Below are positions 22,597 to 29,171 of a stretch of DNA of 32,283 nucleotides, one piece after another; the stretch's first letter is position 1, and every line of letters begins with the position of its first letter. This DNA is from Gaiellales bacterium. GTDB lineage: Bacteria > Actinomycetota > Thermoleophilia > Gaiellales > JAICJC01. A program made the position numbers and the translations under genes. Under the pieces are notes generated by a model. The model was not told where the DNA came from and searched no databases. It was given only the letters and a program-made list of their open reading frames with translations. The stretch lies in the NCBI GenBank assembly GCA_036273515.1, contig DASUHM010000026.1:1-32283 (forward strand), given 5' to 3'.

Positions 22597-23652
22597 TCAT
22601 GTGGGCAGCGCGGAGAGCCCGAGAACCCCCAACCCGAACACGATCAGAACGAGGATCGAGTCGATTCCGAGGCGTAACAGGCAGCGGCGCGGGCGCACGA
22701 CGACCCCGATCACGTAGATGACCGTGAGGACGATCCCGAGGCCGCCGAGCCAGCTGTTCAATGCGCCTGCGGTGGGTAGCACCGGCCGGCCCGCGACCAG
22801 GTCGGCGACCAGGAACAGGCACACCTGGAAGGCGTTGCCGCCGAAGATGTCGCCGGTCGCGAGCTGGTGATCGCCGATCCGCACGGCCGCGACGCCCGAG
22901 GAGATCTCGGGCAGCGCCGTCGCCAGCGCGAGCACGGTGGCGCCGAAGATGACGCCGTTGATCCCGGCCCGGTCGGCCAGCTCGCTGCCGCCGCTCTCGA
23001 GCACGACGCCGCCGACCAGCGTCACGACGGCCCCGGCGGTGAAGATGGCGAGAACGGCCGCGAGCGAGCGCTCCTGGTGCCGCTTGGGGTGCTGGTCCTC
23101 ACGCACCGAGCGGTCGGGCCGGCCGGGCTCGGAGCCGGGCATGACGACGTCCCAGCGCGGGTTGCGCTGGACGTGGTTCAGCACCCACAGGAGGCCGAGC
23201 CAGGTGAGCACGATGGCGATCGAGGCCGGGCTGACCGGCCCGATCGCGACGTGGGCCGGAAGCAGGGCGCCGAGCAGCACCTCGCCCACCACGAAGACGA
23301 CCGCCATGCCCTCGACCACGGGGACGAGCGAGCCGACCAGGTAGGTCAGCGGACGCTCGCCCGACGCCGCGGCGTCGCATACGACGAGCACCATCGTCTG
23401 GATGGCGATACCCCCGATCAGGTTGCCGGCGGCGAGGCCGAGGTTGCCCTGCGCCGTCGCCGTCACCGTGATGACGAGCTCGGGCAGGCTGCCGGCGATC
23501 GCGAGCAGGATCATCCCGCCGAGCGCGGCGCCCAGGCCGAGCCGGTTGTCGAGCTCGTCGGTCGTGCTCGAGAGGACGACGCCCGCGATCCAGGTGGCGA
23601 GGGAGGCGCCGAGGAACACCAGGACGAGGAGCGGGGTCGAGAGGCCGGCCAT
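22597..23652 (-). CDS. Cation/Ca2+ exchanger (CaCA superfamily)
   Basis: A 351-residue antiporter of the Na+/Ca2+ exchanger (CaCA) superfamily with 10-11 TM helices. The two alpha repeats are visible: AGSLPELVITVTATAQGNLG followed by LAAGNLIGG in the first half, and LALATALPEISSGVAAVRIG followed by QLATGDIFGGNAFQ in the second, each with the conserved Pro-Glu that binds the cation and an Asn/Asp-containing second segment. A charged cytoplasmic loop (about 172-200) links the halves. The exact ions are unknown. ATG 23652 is 12 nt from TAGGCT (23670-23665). It is divergent from the PrmC-like gene, 46 nt apart. Confidence 0.92.
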   Translation of the reverse strand: MAGLSTPLLVLVFLGASLATWIAGVVLSSTTDELDNRLGLGAALGGMILLAIAGSLPELVITVTATAQGNLGLAAGNLIGGIAIQTMVLVVCDAAASGERPLTYLVGSLVPVVEGMAVVFVVGEVLLGALLPAHVAIGPVSPASIAIVLTWLGLLWVLNHVQRNPRWDVVMPGSEPGRPDRSVREDQHPKRHQERSLAAVLAIFTAGAVVTLVGGVVLESGGSELADRAGINGVIFGATVLALATALPEISSGVAAVRIGDHQLATGDIFGGNAFQVCLFLVADLVAGRPVLPTAGALNSWLGGLGIVLTVIYVIGVVVRPRRCLLRLGIDSILVLIVFGLGVLGLSALPT

Positions 23653-23664
23653 CTGGCGGCGGAG

Positions 23665-23692
23665 AGCCTATTGCAGAAGGTGGATGTAGCAT
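23665..23692. promoter_or_regulatory. Divergent promoter region
   Basis: Minus-strand TAGGCT (23670-23665) serves the exchanger gene. Plus-strand TAGCAT (23687-23692) is 6 nt before ATG 23699, a leaderless arrangement. Confidence 0.42.
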
Positions 23693-23698
23693 CGCGGC

Positions 23699-24457
23699 AT
23701 GCCGCAGCTCGCCGACCGGCTGGCCGCCGCCGGCTTCCTCAGCGCCCGCGAGGAGGCCGAGGAGCTGCGGGCCCGGGCCGGCGGGGACGACCGGTTGCTG
23801 GAGGAGCTCGTCGAGCGCCGGCTCTCCGGGGAGCCGCTGGCCTGGCTCGTCGGCAGCGCCGCGTTCTGCGGCCTGCGGGTGCGGGTCCACCCGCGGGTCT
23901 ACGTGCCCCGGCCGCACACCGAGGCGCTCGCGCTGCGCGCGGCCGAGCGGCTGCCGGCGCGGGGGACGGCCGTCGACCTCTGTACCGGGTCCGGCGCGGT
24001 CGCGGCCGTGCTCATCGACCGCCGGCCGGCCGCCATGGTGATCGCGACCGACGTGGACGAGCGGGCCGTCGCCTGCGCGCGGTCGAACGGCGTCGACGCG
24101 CGCCAGGGCGACCTGTTCGGCCCCCTGCCGGCTGCCCTGCGCGACCGGGTCGACGTCGTGACGGCCGTCGTCCCCTACGTCCCCACCGCGGCGCTCGCGT
24201 CGCTCCAGCGCGACACCTTCGCCCACGAGTCGGCGCTCGCCTACGACGGCGGGCCGGACGGCACGGCGATCCTGCGCCGCGCGCTCGAGGGCGGCCGCGC
24301 CGTGCTGCGGCCGGGCGGCGCGCTCCTGCTCGAGCTGGGCGGTGACCAGGCCGATCTGCTGGCCGGCGACCTCGCCCGGCTCGGCTTCGGCGACGTCTCC
24401 GTGCTGGCCGACGAGGACGGCGACCTGCGCGGGATCGAGGCCACGCTGGCCGGTTGA
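23699..24457 (+). CDS. PrmC/HemK-related methyltransferase
   Basis: A 252-residue SAM-dependent methyltransferase. It has an N-terminal helical substrate domain (1-70, with RRLSGEPLAWLVGSAAF like the PrmC 'r..gePl.yi.g...F'), PRPHTEALALRA as the PrmC 'vPRpeTE.l', the SAM site VDLCTGSGAVAAVL and the acidic strand ATDVDERAVACARSN. The catalytic NPPY is replaced by VVPYVPT. This fits the actinobacterial PrmC-related group with NaPYVPT better than true PrmC, but even the Asn is missing, so N5-glutamine methylation of release factors is doubtful. Its TGA stop overlaps the -35 of the glnA promoter. Confidence 0.85.
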   Translation: MPQLADRLAAAGFLSAREEAEELRARAGGDDRLLEELVERRLSGEPLAWLVGSAAFCGLRVRVHPRVYVPRPHTEALALRAAERLPARGTAVDLCTGSGAVAAVLIDRRPAAMVIATDVDERAVACARSNGVDARQGDLFGPLPAALRDRVDVVTAVVPYVPTAALASLQRDTFAHESALAYDGGPDGTAILRRALEGGRAVLRPGGALLLELGGDQADLLAGDLARLGFGDVSVLADEDGDLRGIEATLAG

Positions 24458-24484
24458 CGGGCCCGCCGGGCCATCGGCTACAGT
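24454..24484 (+). promoter_or_regulatory. glnA promoter
   Basis: TTGACG (24454-24459), a 19-nt spacer, TACAGT (24479-24484). Expected start near 24491, giving a leader of about 120 nt before the glnA ATG. It is one of the few promoters here with a clear -35. Confidence 0.6.
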
Positions 24485-24506
24485 CCCGGGCGAAGTGAAA
24501 CCGCGC

Positions 24507-24545
24507 CCGCCGACGGCGGCGGTGTGCGGGAGGCGACGGAGCCTC
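24507..24545 (+). promoter_or_regulatory. Twin hairpins with matching GACGG loops (candidate ANTAR target)
   Basis: Hairpin 1: CCGCC (24507-24511) pairs with GGCGG (24518-24522) around the hexaloop GACGGC. Hairpin 2: GAGGC (24530-24534) pairs with GCCTC (24541-24545) around the hexaloop GACGGA. They are 7 nt apart and the first five loop bases are identical. The 3' arm of hairpin 2 is also the 5' arm of the terminator that follows, so the two are mutually exclusive. This is the layout of targets of ANTAR antiterminators (EutV, NasR). Deviation: those loops are described with A at position 1 and G at position 4; here G is at position 4 but A is at 2. Confidence 0.65.
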
Positions 24546-24582
24546 TGGCAAGGACCCGTGTGGTCCGGCCAGGGGCTTTTTT
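24541..24582 (+). terminator. Intrinsic terminator in glnA leader (attenuator)
   Basis: GCCTCTGGC (24541-24549) pairs with GCCAGGGGC (24568-24576, one G-U). A nested GGACC (24552-24556) / GGTCC (24562-24566) hairpin lies inside, and T6 (24577-24582) follows. It is the only T-run terminator in the window and it stands 28 nt before the glnA start, so it must be a conditional stop. Confidence 0.85.
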
Positions 24583-24610
24583 CATGCCCGATAGCGGCGA
24601 AAGGAGCGAG

Positions 24611-25966
24611 ATGGAAACGATCCCAACCGCGGCGGACGACCTGCGCGCCGAGGTGATCAGGCGGGTGAAGGACGAGGACATCACCTTCGTCCAGCTGTGG
24701 TTCACCGATCTGGTCGGACGGCTGAAGAGCTTCGCCATCACCCAGCGCGAGCTCGAGAACGCGATCACGCACGGTATGGGCTTCGACGGCTCGTCCGTGA
24801 CCGGGTTCAACGCGATCGAGGAGTCGGACATGATCGCGATGCCCGACCCGACGTCGTTCCGGGTGCTGCCCTGGAGCTCGGGCGACCGGTCGGTGGCGCG
24901 CATGATCTGCGACATCCGCACGCCCGCCGGCGAGCCCTACTTCGCCGACTCCCGCCACGTCCTGCGCTGCGCGCTCGACCGCATGCGCTCGCTCGGCTTC
25001 GACGCCTTCAACGTCGGCCCCGAGCTCGAGTTCTTCTACTTCCGCATGGACGAGGAGGGGCGCCCGCACCCGCTCGACGCCGGCGGCTACTTCGAGGAGA
25101 CGACCGCCGACGCGTCGGTCGACCTGCGCAAGCACACGGTGCTCGCGCTCGAGCAGATGGGCATCCCCATCGAGTACCTCCACCACGAGGTCGGGCCGAG
25201 CCAGCACGAGATCGACATGCGCTACTCCCCCGGTCTCGACATGGCCGACCACTGCATCACCTACCGCAGCGTGGTCAAGGAGGTCGCCAAGCGCCACGGC
25301 GTCTACGCGACCTTCATGCCGAAGCCGCTCTTCGGCGTGAACGGCTCGGGCATGCACACGCACCAGTCGCTCTTCACCGCCGGCGAGAACGCGTTCTACG
25401 ACGGCGACGACCGCTGGTACCTGTCCGACATCGCCAAGAGCTTCATCGCCGGCCAGCTGCGGCACGCGCGCGAGATCTCGCTCCTCTTCGCGCAGTGGGC
25501 GAACAGCTACAAGCGGCTGGTACCGGGCTACGAGGCGCCGGTCTACATCGCCTGGTCGCAGCGCAACCGCTCGGCGCTGATCCGGGTGCCGCTCTACCAC
25601 CCCGGCAAGGCGGCGGCCACCCGGGCCGAGATCCGCTGTCCCGACCCGGCCTGCAACCCGTACCTGGCGTTCGCGGCGCTGCTGCACGCCGGGCTCGAGG
25701 GGATCGAGCAGGGTTACGAGCTGCCCGACCCGATGGAGACGAACCTGTACACGCTTTCGAAGCCGGAGCGGCACGCGCTCGGGATCGAGTCGCTGCCCGA
25801 GTCGCTCGGCGAGGCGATCGACCTGGCCGAGGAGTCGCCGCTGGTCGAGAAGGCGCTCGGCTTCGAGCTGCGCGACCGCCTGATCGCGCTCAAGCGCGAG
25901 GAGTGGGACGAGTACCGCGTGCAGGTGAGCGAGTGGGAGCTCGCGCGCTACCTGCCGACGCTCTAG
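24611..25966 (+). CDS. glnA: Glutamine synthetase type I
   Basis: A 451-residue class I glutamine synthetase (glutamate + NH3 + ATP to glutamine), a cytoplasmic dodecamer. Visible: the beta-grasp loop GMGFDGSSVTGFNAIEESDM, the metal/glutamate site GPELEFFYF, HHEVGPSQHEIDMRY, the GVNGSGMHTHQSLF nucleotide/ammonium region, VPGYEAPVYIAWSQRNRSAL with the flap, and AEIRCPDPACNPYLAF. Length is that of the shorter alpha type, as in Firmicutes. NLYTLSKPER stands where the beta type carries its adenylylated Tyr, so that modification cannot be ruled in or out. AAGGAG (24601-24606) precedes ATG 24611. Expression is probably set by the leader attenuator and the ANTAR pair downstream. Confidence 0.96.
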   Translation: METIPTAADDLRAEVIRRVKDEDITFVQLWFTDLVGRLKSFAITQRELENAITHGMGFDGSSVTGFNAIEESDMIAMPDPTSFRVLPWSSGDRSVARMICDIRTPAGEPYFADSRHVLRCALDRMRSLGFDAFNVGPELEFFYFRMDEEGRPHPLDAGGYFEETTADASVDLRKHTVLALEQMGIPIEYLHHEVGPSQHEIDMRYSPGLDMADHCITYRSVVKEVAKRHGVYATFMPKPLFGVNGSGMHTHQSLFTAGENAFYDGDDRWYLSDIAKSFIAGQLRHAREISLLFAQWANSYKRLVPGYEAPVYIAWSQRNRSALIRVPLYHPGKAAATRAEIRCPDPACNPYLAFAALLHAGLEGIEQGYELPDPMETNLYTLSKPERHALGIESLPESLGEAIDLAEESPLVEKALGFELRDRLIALKREEWDEYRVQVSEWELARYLPTL

Positions 25967-25978
25967 CGCCTCCGGTGT

Positions 25979-26010
25979 GGGGCCAGGCCTCGGTTCCGGG
26001 GCCTGGCCCC
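25979..26010 (+). terminator. Hairpin terminator after glnA
   Basis: GGGGCCAGGCC (25979-25989) and GGCCTGGCCCC (26000-26010) form a perfect 11-bp stem with a 10-nt loop, 13 nt after the glnA stop. No T run; same GGGGCC...GGCCCC style as the hairpin at 15077-15109. Confidence 0.6.
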
Positions 26011-26021
26011 ATGCCCGCAAC

Positions 26022-26027
26022 TACACT
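26022..26027 (+). promoter_or_regulatory. -10 box of leaderless kinase promoter
   Basis: TACACT lies 6 nt before ATG 26034, so the kinase/ANTAR operon has its own promoter after the glnA terminator. Confidence 0.5.
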
Positions 26028-26033
26028 CGGCCC

Positions 26034-27521
26034 ATGAGCACGACGTCGGACCGTGCCACCCGGCACGTCGAGCTCCTGACCGACACGGTCGCGGCAGTCA
26101 GCTCGAGCCTGGACCTGGCCGAAGTGCTCGAGCGGATCGCCTCGCGCGTCGCCGACGCGATGGCCACCGACGCGTGCTTCCTCTACCTCTACGAAGAGAC
26201 AACCGGGATGCTCGAGCTGCGGGCGACGCACGGCACCCGCTTCGACGATCCCGCCCACCGGCCGCGCATGCGCCCGGGCGAGGGCATCACGGGCGCCGCG
26301 GCGGAGCTGCGGCATCCGGTGATGATCGCCGCCCAGGCGCACCTCGACCGGCGCTTCCGCGCCTTCCCCAACCTGCCCGAGGACGAGTACGAGTCGATCC
26401 TGGCCGTGCCCGTCCTCGCCCGCGACCACCTCGCCGGCGCGCTCAACGTGCGCACGCGCGAGCCGCGGGCCTTCTCCGACGAGGAGGTGGCGCTGCTCTC
26501 GGCGATCGCCGGCCAGGTCGGCCAGGCGATCGAGAACGCGAAGCTCTACGAGCGCTCCCAGCGGCGGGTGGCCGAGCTCGAGGCGCTCGCCGAGATCTCC
26601 CGCTCGATGACCTCGTCGCTCTACCTCGACGACGTGCTGCGCGACATCTCCGAGAGCACCTGCCGGGCGCTGCGCGCGCAGGAGTGCGCCGTCGTGCTCG
26701 ACTCCGAGGACGGCCCCGCCGTCGCCTACAGCTCCGGCGCCGGCCGCGGCGAGGAGGAGCTGATCGCGCTGGCGGCGCGGGCGCCGTTCGCCGCCGAGAC
26801 GGCCGCGGCGGAGCCGCTCTCGTGGAAGCAGGGCGGGATCGGGTCGCTGGTCGTCTCGTGCGACACGCCGCGCACCTGGGCGCCGGAGGAGCTCTCGCTG
26901 CTGCGCACGGTCGCCCACCAGGGCGCCGCCGCGGTCGCGTCGGCCCGCTCCGCGCTGCGCGGCCTGCTCGCCCAGGAGATCCACCACCGGGTCAAGAACA
27001 ACCTGCAGACGGTGGCGTCGCTCCTGCGGCTGCAGCTGCGCTCGGCCGGCGACCCGGCCGCCGAGAAGGCGCTGCGCGAGAGCGTGAACCGGATCTGCTC
27101 GATCGCCGAGGTGCACGACCTGCTCACCTCGTCGCGGGTCGACGGCGTCGACTGCGCCGGGCTCGTCGGCCGGCTCCAGGCGATGCTCGGCACCGGGACG
27201 CCCGAGCGGCCGGTGCGGGCGCAGCTCGAGCCGGTGCCGCTCCCGGGCGACCGGGCCACGGCGCTGGCGCTCGTCTTCTGCGAGCTGCACTCGAACGCCG
27301 TCGAGCACGGCGCCGGTGCGGTGGGTGCCGAGCTGCGGCGCGACGGTGACGACGTCGTGCTGGTCGTGACGGACGAGGGCACCGGGCCGGCGCCCGAGAG
27401 CGGCGACGGCCTCGGCCTCACGATCGCGCGCACACTGGTGCGCGACCAGCTGGCCGGCGAGCTCGAGCTGGTGGCGGACGGCGGCGGGAAGGCGGTGGCC
27501 CGGTTTCCGGCCGAGTCCTGA
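26034..27521 (+). CDS. GAF-GAF-HisKA_2 sensor histidine kinase, ANTAR partner
   Basis: A 495-residue soluble kinase. GAF1 (about 10-165) senses an unknown ligand; a coiled helix carries on to GAF2 (about 180-305). The HisKA_2 dimerisation domain has LAQEIHHRVKNNLQTVASLL with the phospho-acceptor at His317 or His318, and the ATPase has an N-box (LVFCELHSNAVEHG), a VTDEGTGP loop and GLGLTIARTLV. This is the kinase class (PdtaS, EutW) that pairs with ANTAR response regulators. No TM helix, so a cytoplasmic signal is likely. ATG 26034 fits both the domain edge and the -10 box. The stop overlaps the ANTAR gene as CTGA. Next to glnA, a nitrogen or glutamine-related signal is inferred. Confidence 0.93.
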   Translation: MSTTSDRATRHVELLTDTVAAVSSSLDLAEVLERIASRVADAMATDACFLYLYEETTGMLELRATHGTRFDDPAHRPRMRPGEGITGAAAELRHPVMIAAQAHLDRRFRAFPNLPEDEYESILAVPVLARDHLAGALNVRTREPRAFSDEEVALLSAIAGQVGQAIENAKLYERSQRRVAELEALAEISRSMTSSLYLDDVLRDISESTCRALRAQECAVVLDSEDGPAVAYSSGAGRGEEELIALAARAPFAAETAAAEPLSWKQGGIGSLVVSCDTPRTWAPEELSLLRTVAHQGAAAVASARSALRGLLAQEIHHRVKNNLQTVASLLRLQLRSAGDPAAEKALRESVNRICSIAEVHDLLTSSRVDGVDCAGLVGRLQAMLGTGTPERPVRAQLEPVPLPGDRATALALVFCELHSNAVEHGAGAVGAELRRDGDDVVLVVTDEGTGPAPESGDGLGLTIARTLVRDQLAGELELVADGGGKAVARFPAES

Positions 27522-28078
27522 TCGCCGAGGACGAGACGATCATCCGGCTCGACCTGGCCGCGATGCTGGCGCGGGCCGGATTCGAGGTCGTCGCCGAGGC
27601 CCGTGACGGCGGTGAGGCGATCGACCTGGCGCGCGCGACGACGCCCGACCTGGCGCTGCTCGACGTGCGCATGCCGGGGGTGGACGGGATCGACGCCGCC
27701 CGGGCGATGCTCGAGGAGCGGCCGATCCCGATCGTCATGATCACCGCCTACTCGCAGCGCGACGTCGTCGCCCGGGCGGTCGAGGCGGGCGTCTTCGGCT
27801 ACCTGGTGAAGCCGTTCCGGGAGGCCGACCTCGTCCCGGCGATCGAGACCGCCCGCGCCCGCCATGCCGAGCTGCTGGCGGTGCGGGCCGAGTCGGACTC
27901 GCTGCGCGACGCCCTGGCCGTCCGCAAGACGATCGAGCGGGCCAAGGGCCTCCTCATGGAGCGCGACGGCCTCACCGAGTCCGAGGCGTTCGGGCGGATG
28001 CGCGCAGCGGCGCAGCGCACCGGGAAGACGCTCCAGGACATCGCCGAGGCCGTCAGCGAGACCTACGCTCCGCGCTGA
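27518..28078 (+). CDS. ANTAR-domain response regulator (RNA-binding antiterminator)
   Basis: A 186-residue regulator if read from CTG 27518. The receiver domain (about 1-118) has the acidic pair in IAEDETIIRLDL, Asp49 as phosphorylation site (LLDVRMPG), the switch Thr (VMITAYSQ) and Lys (YLVKPF). The ANTAR domain (about 128-186) reads LAVRKTIERAKGLLMERDGL, then TESEAFGRMRAAAQRTGKTL. ANTAR proteins bind RNA hairpins and prevent termination. There is no ATG/GTG/TTG in the right place: the first ATG (27563) would delete the acidic pair and first strand. CTG 27518 begins exactly at the domain and overlaps the kinase stop as CTGA, copying the ATGA/GTGA couplings elsewhere. Alternatives are a -1 frameshift fusion or a sequence error. 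Confidence 0.88.
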   Translation: MIAEDETIIRLDLAAMLARAGFEVVAEARDGGEAIDLARATTPDLALLDVRMPGVDGIDAARAMLEERPIPIVMITAYSQRDVVARAVEAGVFGYLVKPFREADLVPAIETARARHAELLAVRAESDSLRDALAVRKTIERAKGLLMERDGLTESEAFGRMRAAAQRTGKTLQDIAEAVSETYAPR

Positions 28079-28111
28079 CCGCCTCGGTCAAGGGACGTGC
28101 GCCTCCTCGAG

Positions 28112-28137
28112 TGTTGAGGGACAGTCCCCCTTAACAT
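28112..28137 (+). promoter_or_regulatory. Inverted repeat over LLM gene promoter
   Basis: TGTTGAGGG (28112-28120) and CCCTTAACA (28128-28136), 7 nt apart, one G-T mismatch. The right arm overlaps the -10 TAACAT (28132-28137), 7 nt before ATG 28145. Good operator geometry; the binder is unknown. It also lies just after the ANTAR operon and could act as a terminator. Confidence 0.5.
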
Positions 28138-28144
28138 TCCGCGC

Positions 28145-29080
28145 ATGGCGCGGGTGGTCATGGTGCTTTCCGAGAACTGGACGCTCACGTCGCCCCGCGA
28201 TCTTCCCGCGCTCGTCGAGCTGGCGGTCGTCGCGGAGGCGGCGGGCGTCGACACGGTGATGCTCTCCGAGCACGTCGTCCTCGGCCCCTCGGCCGGCGCG
28301 GCCGGGCGGATGGAGAACCCACGTGACTACGCGGCGCCGGGGAACCAGGATCCCGACACGCCCTGGCCCGACTCGGTCGTGCTGGCCGCGGCGATCGCCG
28401 CGCGGACGACGACCCTGCGCGTGGCGCTCGCCGCGATCATCGCGCCACTGCGCCATCCGCTGCTGCTGGCGAAGCAGCTCGCCACCCTCGACCTGCTCGC
28501 CGGGGGACGGCTGGTCGTACAGCCGACCGTGAGCTGGGCCGAGGAGGAGTACGCGGCGCTCGGCGTCCCGTTCGGGCAGCGGGGCGCGATCCTCGACGAG
28601 CAGCTCGCCGCGATGCACGCGGCCTGGACGCAGTCGCCTGCGGCGTTCGCCGGCAAGCACTTCGCGTTCGGCGACGTCTACTGCGAGCCGCGGCCGTTCC
28701 ACGCCGGCGGCCCCCGGATGTGGTTCGGCGGCCAGTCGCTCCACCCGGCCCTGCTCCGCCGGATCGCCCGCTACGGCAGCGGATTCCACCCGTTCGGCAC
28801 GCCGACCGACGCCGATCTGGCCCGCCTGGCGGAGGCCATGCGGGCCGCCGGGCGCGACGTCGCGGAGCTCGAGATGGTCGGCGGCATCCGCGGCCGCTTC
28901 GCCGCGCCCGACGCCGTCGCCGACCTCGACGAGGCGCTCGCCGACGTGCCGGCGCAGCTCGCCCGCGGGTTCACATCGATCTGCTTCAAGCCGTCGATGT
29001 ACACGGATGAGCGCGCCGAGGTCGGGGCGATCTCGCGGCGCGTCGTCGAGGCCGTCGCGGCCGCCGCCGCCGGCGCCTGA
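28145..29080 (+). CDS. Luciferase-like (LLM) F420-dependent oxidoreductase
   Basis: A 311-residue TIM-barrel oxidoreductase of the luciferase-like superfamily, in the F420-dependent subgroup. Features: LVELAVVAEAAGVDTVMLSE for the first barrel helix and strand, HVVLGPSAG, TTTLRVALAAIIAPLRHPLL as the typical 'lrl...v.....rhP...A', then KQLATLDLLAGGRLVVQPTV, and FGGQSLHPALLRRIARYGSG in the C-terminal part. Cofactor F420 is inferred from family, not seen. Substrate unknown. It is monocistronic, with TAACAT 7 nt before the start and an inverted repeat over the promoter. Confidence 0.92.
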   Translation: MARVVMVLSENWTLTSPRDLPALVELAVVAEAAGVDTVMLSEHVVLGPSAGAAGRMENPRDYAAPGNQDPDTPWPDSVVLAAAIAARTTTLRVALAAIIAPLRHPLLLAKQLATLDLLAGGRLVVQPTVSWAEEEYAALGVPFGQRGAILDEQLAAMHAAWTQSPAAFAGKHFAFGDVYCEPRPFHAGGPRMWFGGQSLHPALLRRIARYGSGFHPFGTPTDADLARLAEAMRAAGRDVAELEMVGGIRGRFAAPDAVADLDEALADVPAQLARGFTSICFKPSMYTDERAEVGAISRRVVEAVAAAAAGA

Positions 29081-29087
29081 GATTCCG

Positions 29088-29115
29088 CTCAACCGCGCGC
29101 CGACCCCGCCGATGT
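29088..29115 (+). promoter_or_regulatory. FliA-like promoter of triple-PAS GGDEF-EAL gene
   Basis: CTCAAC (29088-29093) and GCCGATGT (29108-29115), first bases 20 nt apart, the same as at 10003-9976 and 10539-10566. Expected transcript start near 29122. Confidence 0.5.
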
Positions 29116-29129
29116 TGTGGAGTGAAACC

Positions 29130-29171
29130 ATGACCGTGGTTGCGACGCCATGCCCGGAGTTCGGAGGATGA
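29130..29171 (+). CDS. Possible 13-codon leader peptide
   Basis: ATG 29130 (MTVVATPCPEFGG) is 7 nt after GGAG (29119-29122). Its TGA (29169-29171) overlaps the ATG at 29168 of the GGDEF-EAL gene as ATGA, so translation could pass by reinitiation. If transcription starts near 29122 the GGAG would be largely untranscribed and initiation would be leaderless-like. ATG 29150 is in the main frame and is the competing start. Confidence 0.35.
   Translation: MTVVATPCPEFGG

Noticed and set aside
24529-24566. Resemblance of CTCTGGCAAGGACC to the 3' core of glycine riboswitches
   Set aside because: The remainder of a glycine aptamer is missing and the same bases are fully used by the terminator and its nested hairpin.
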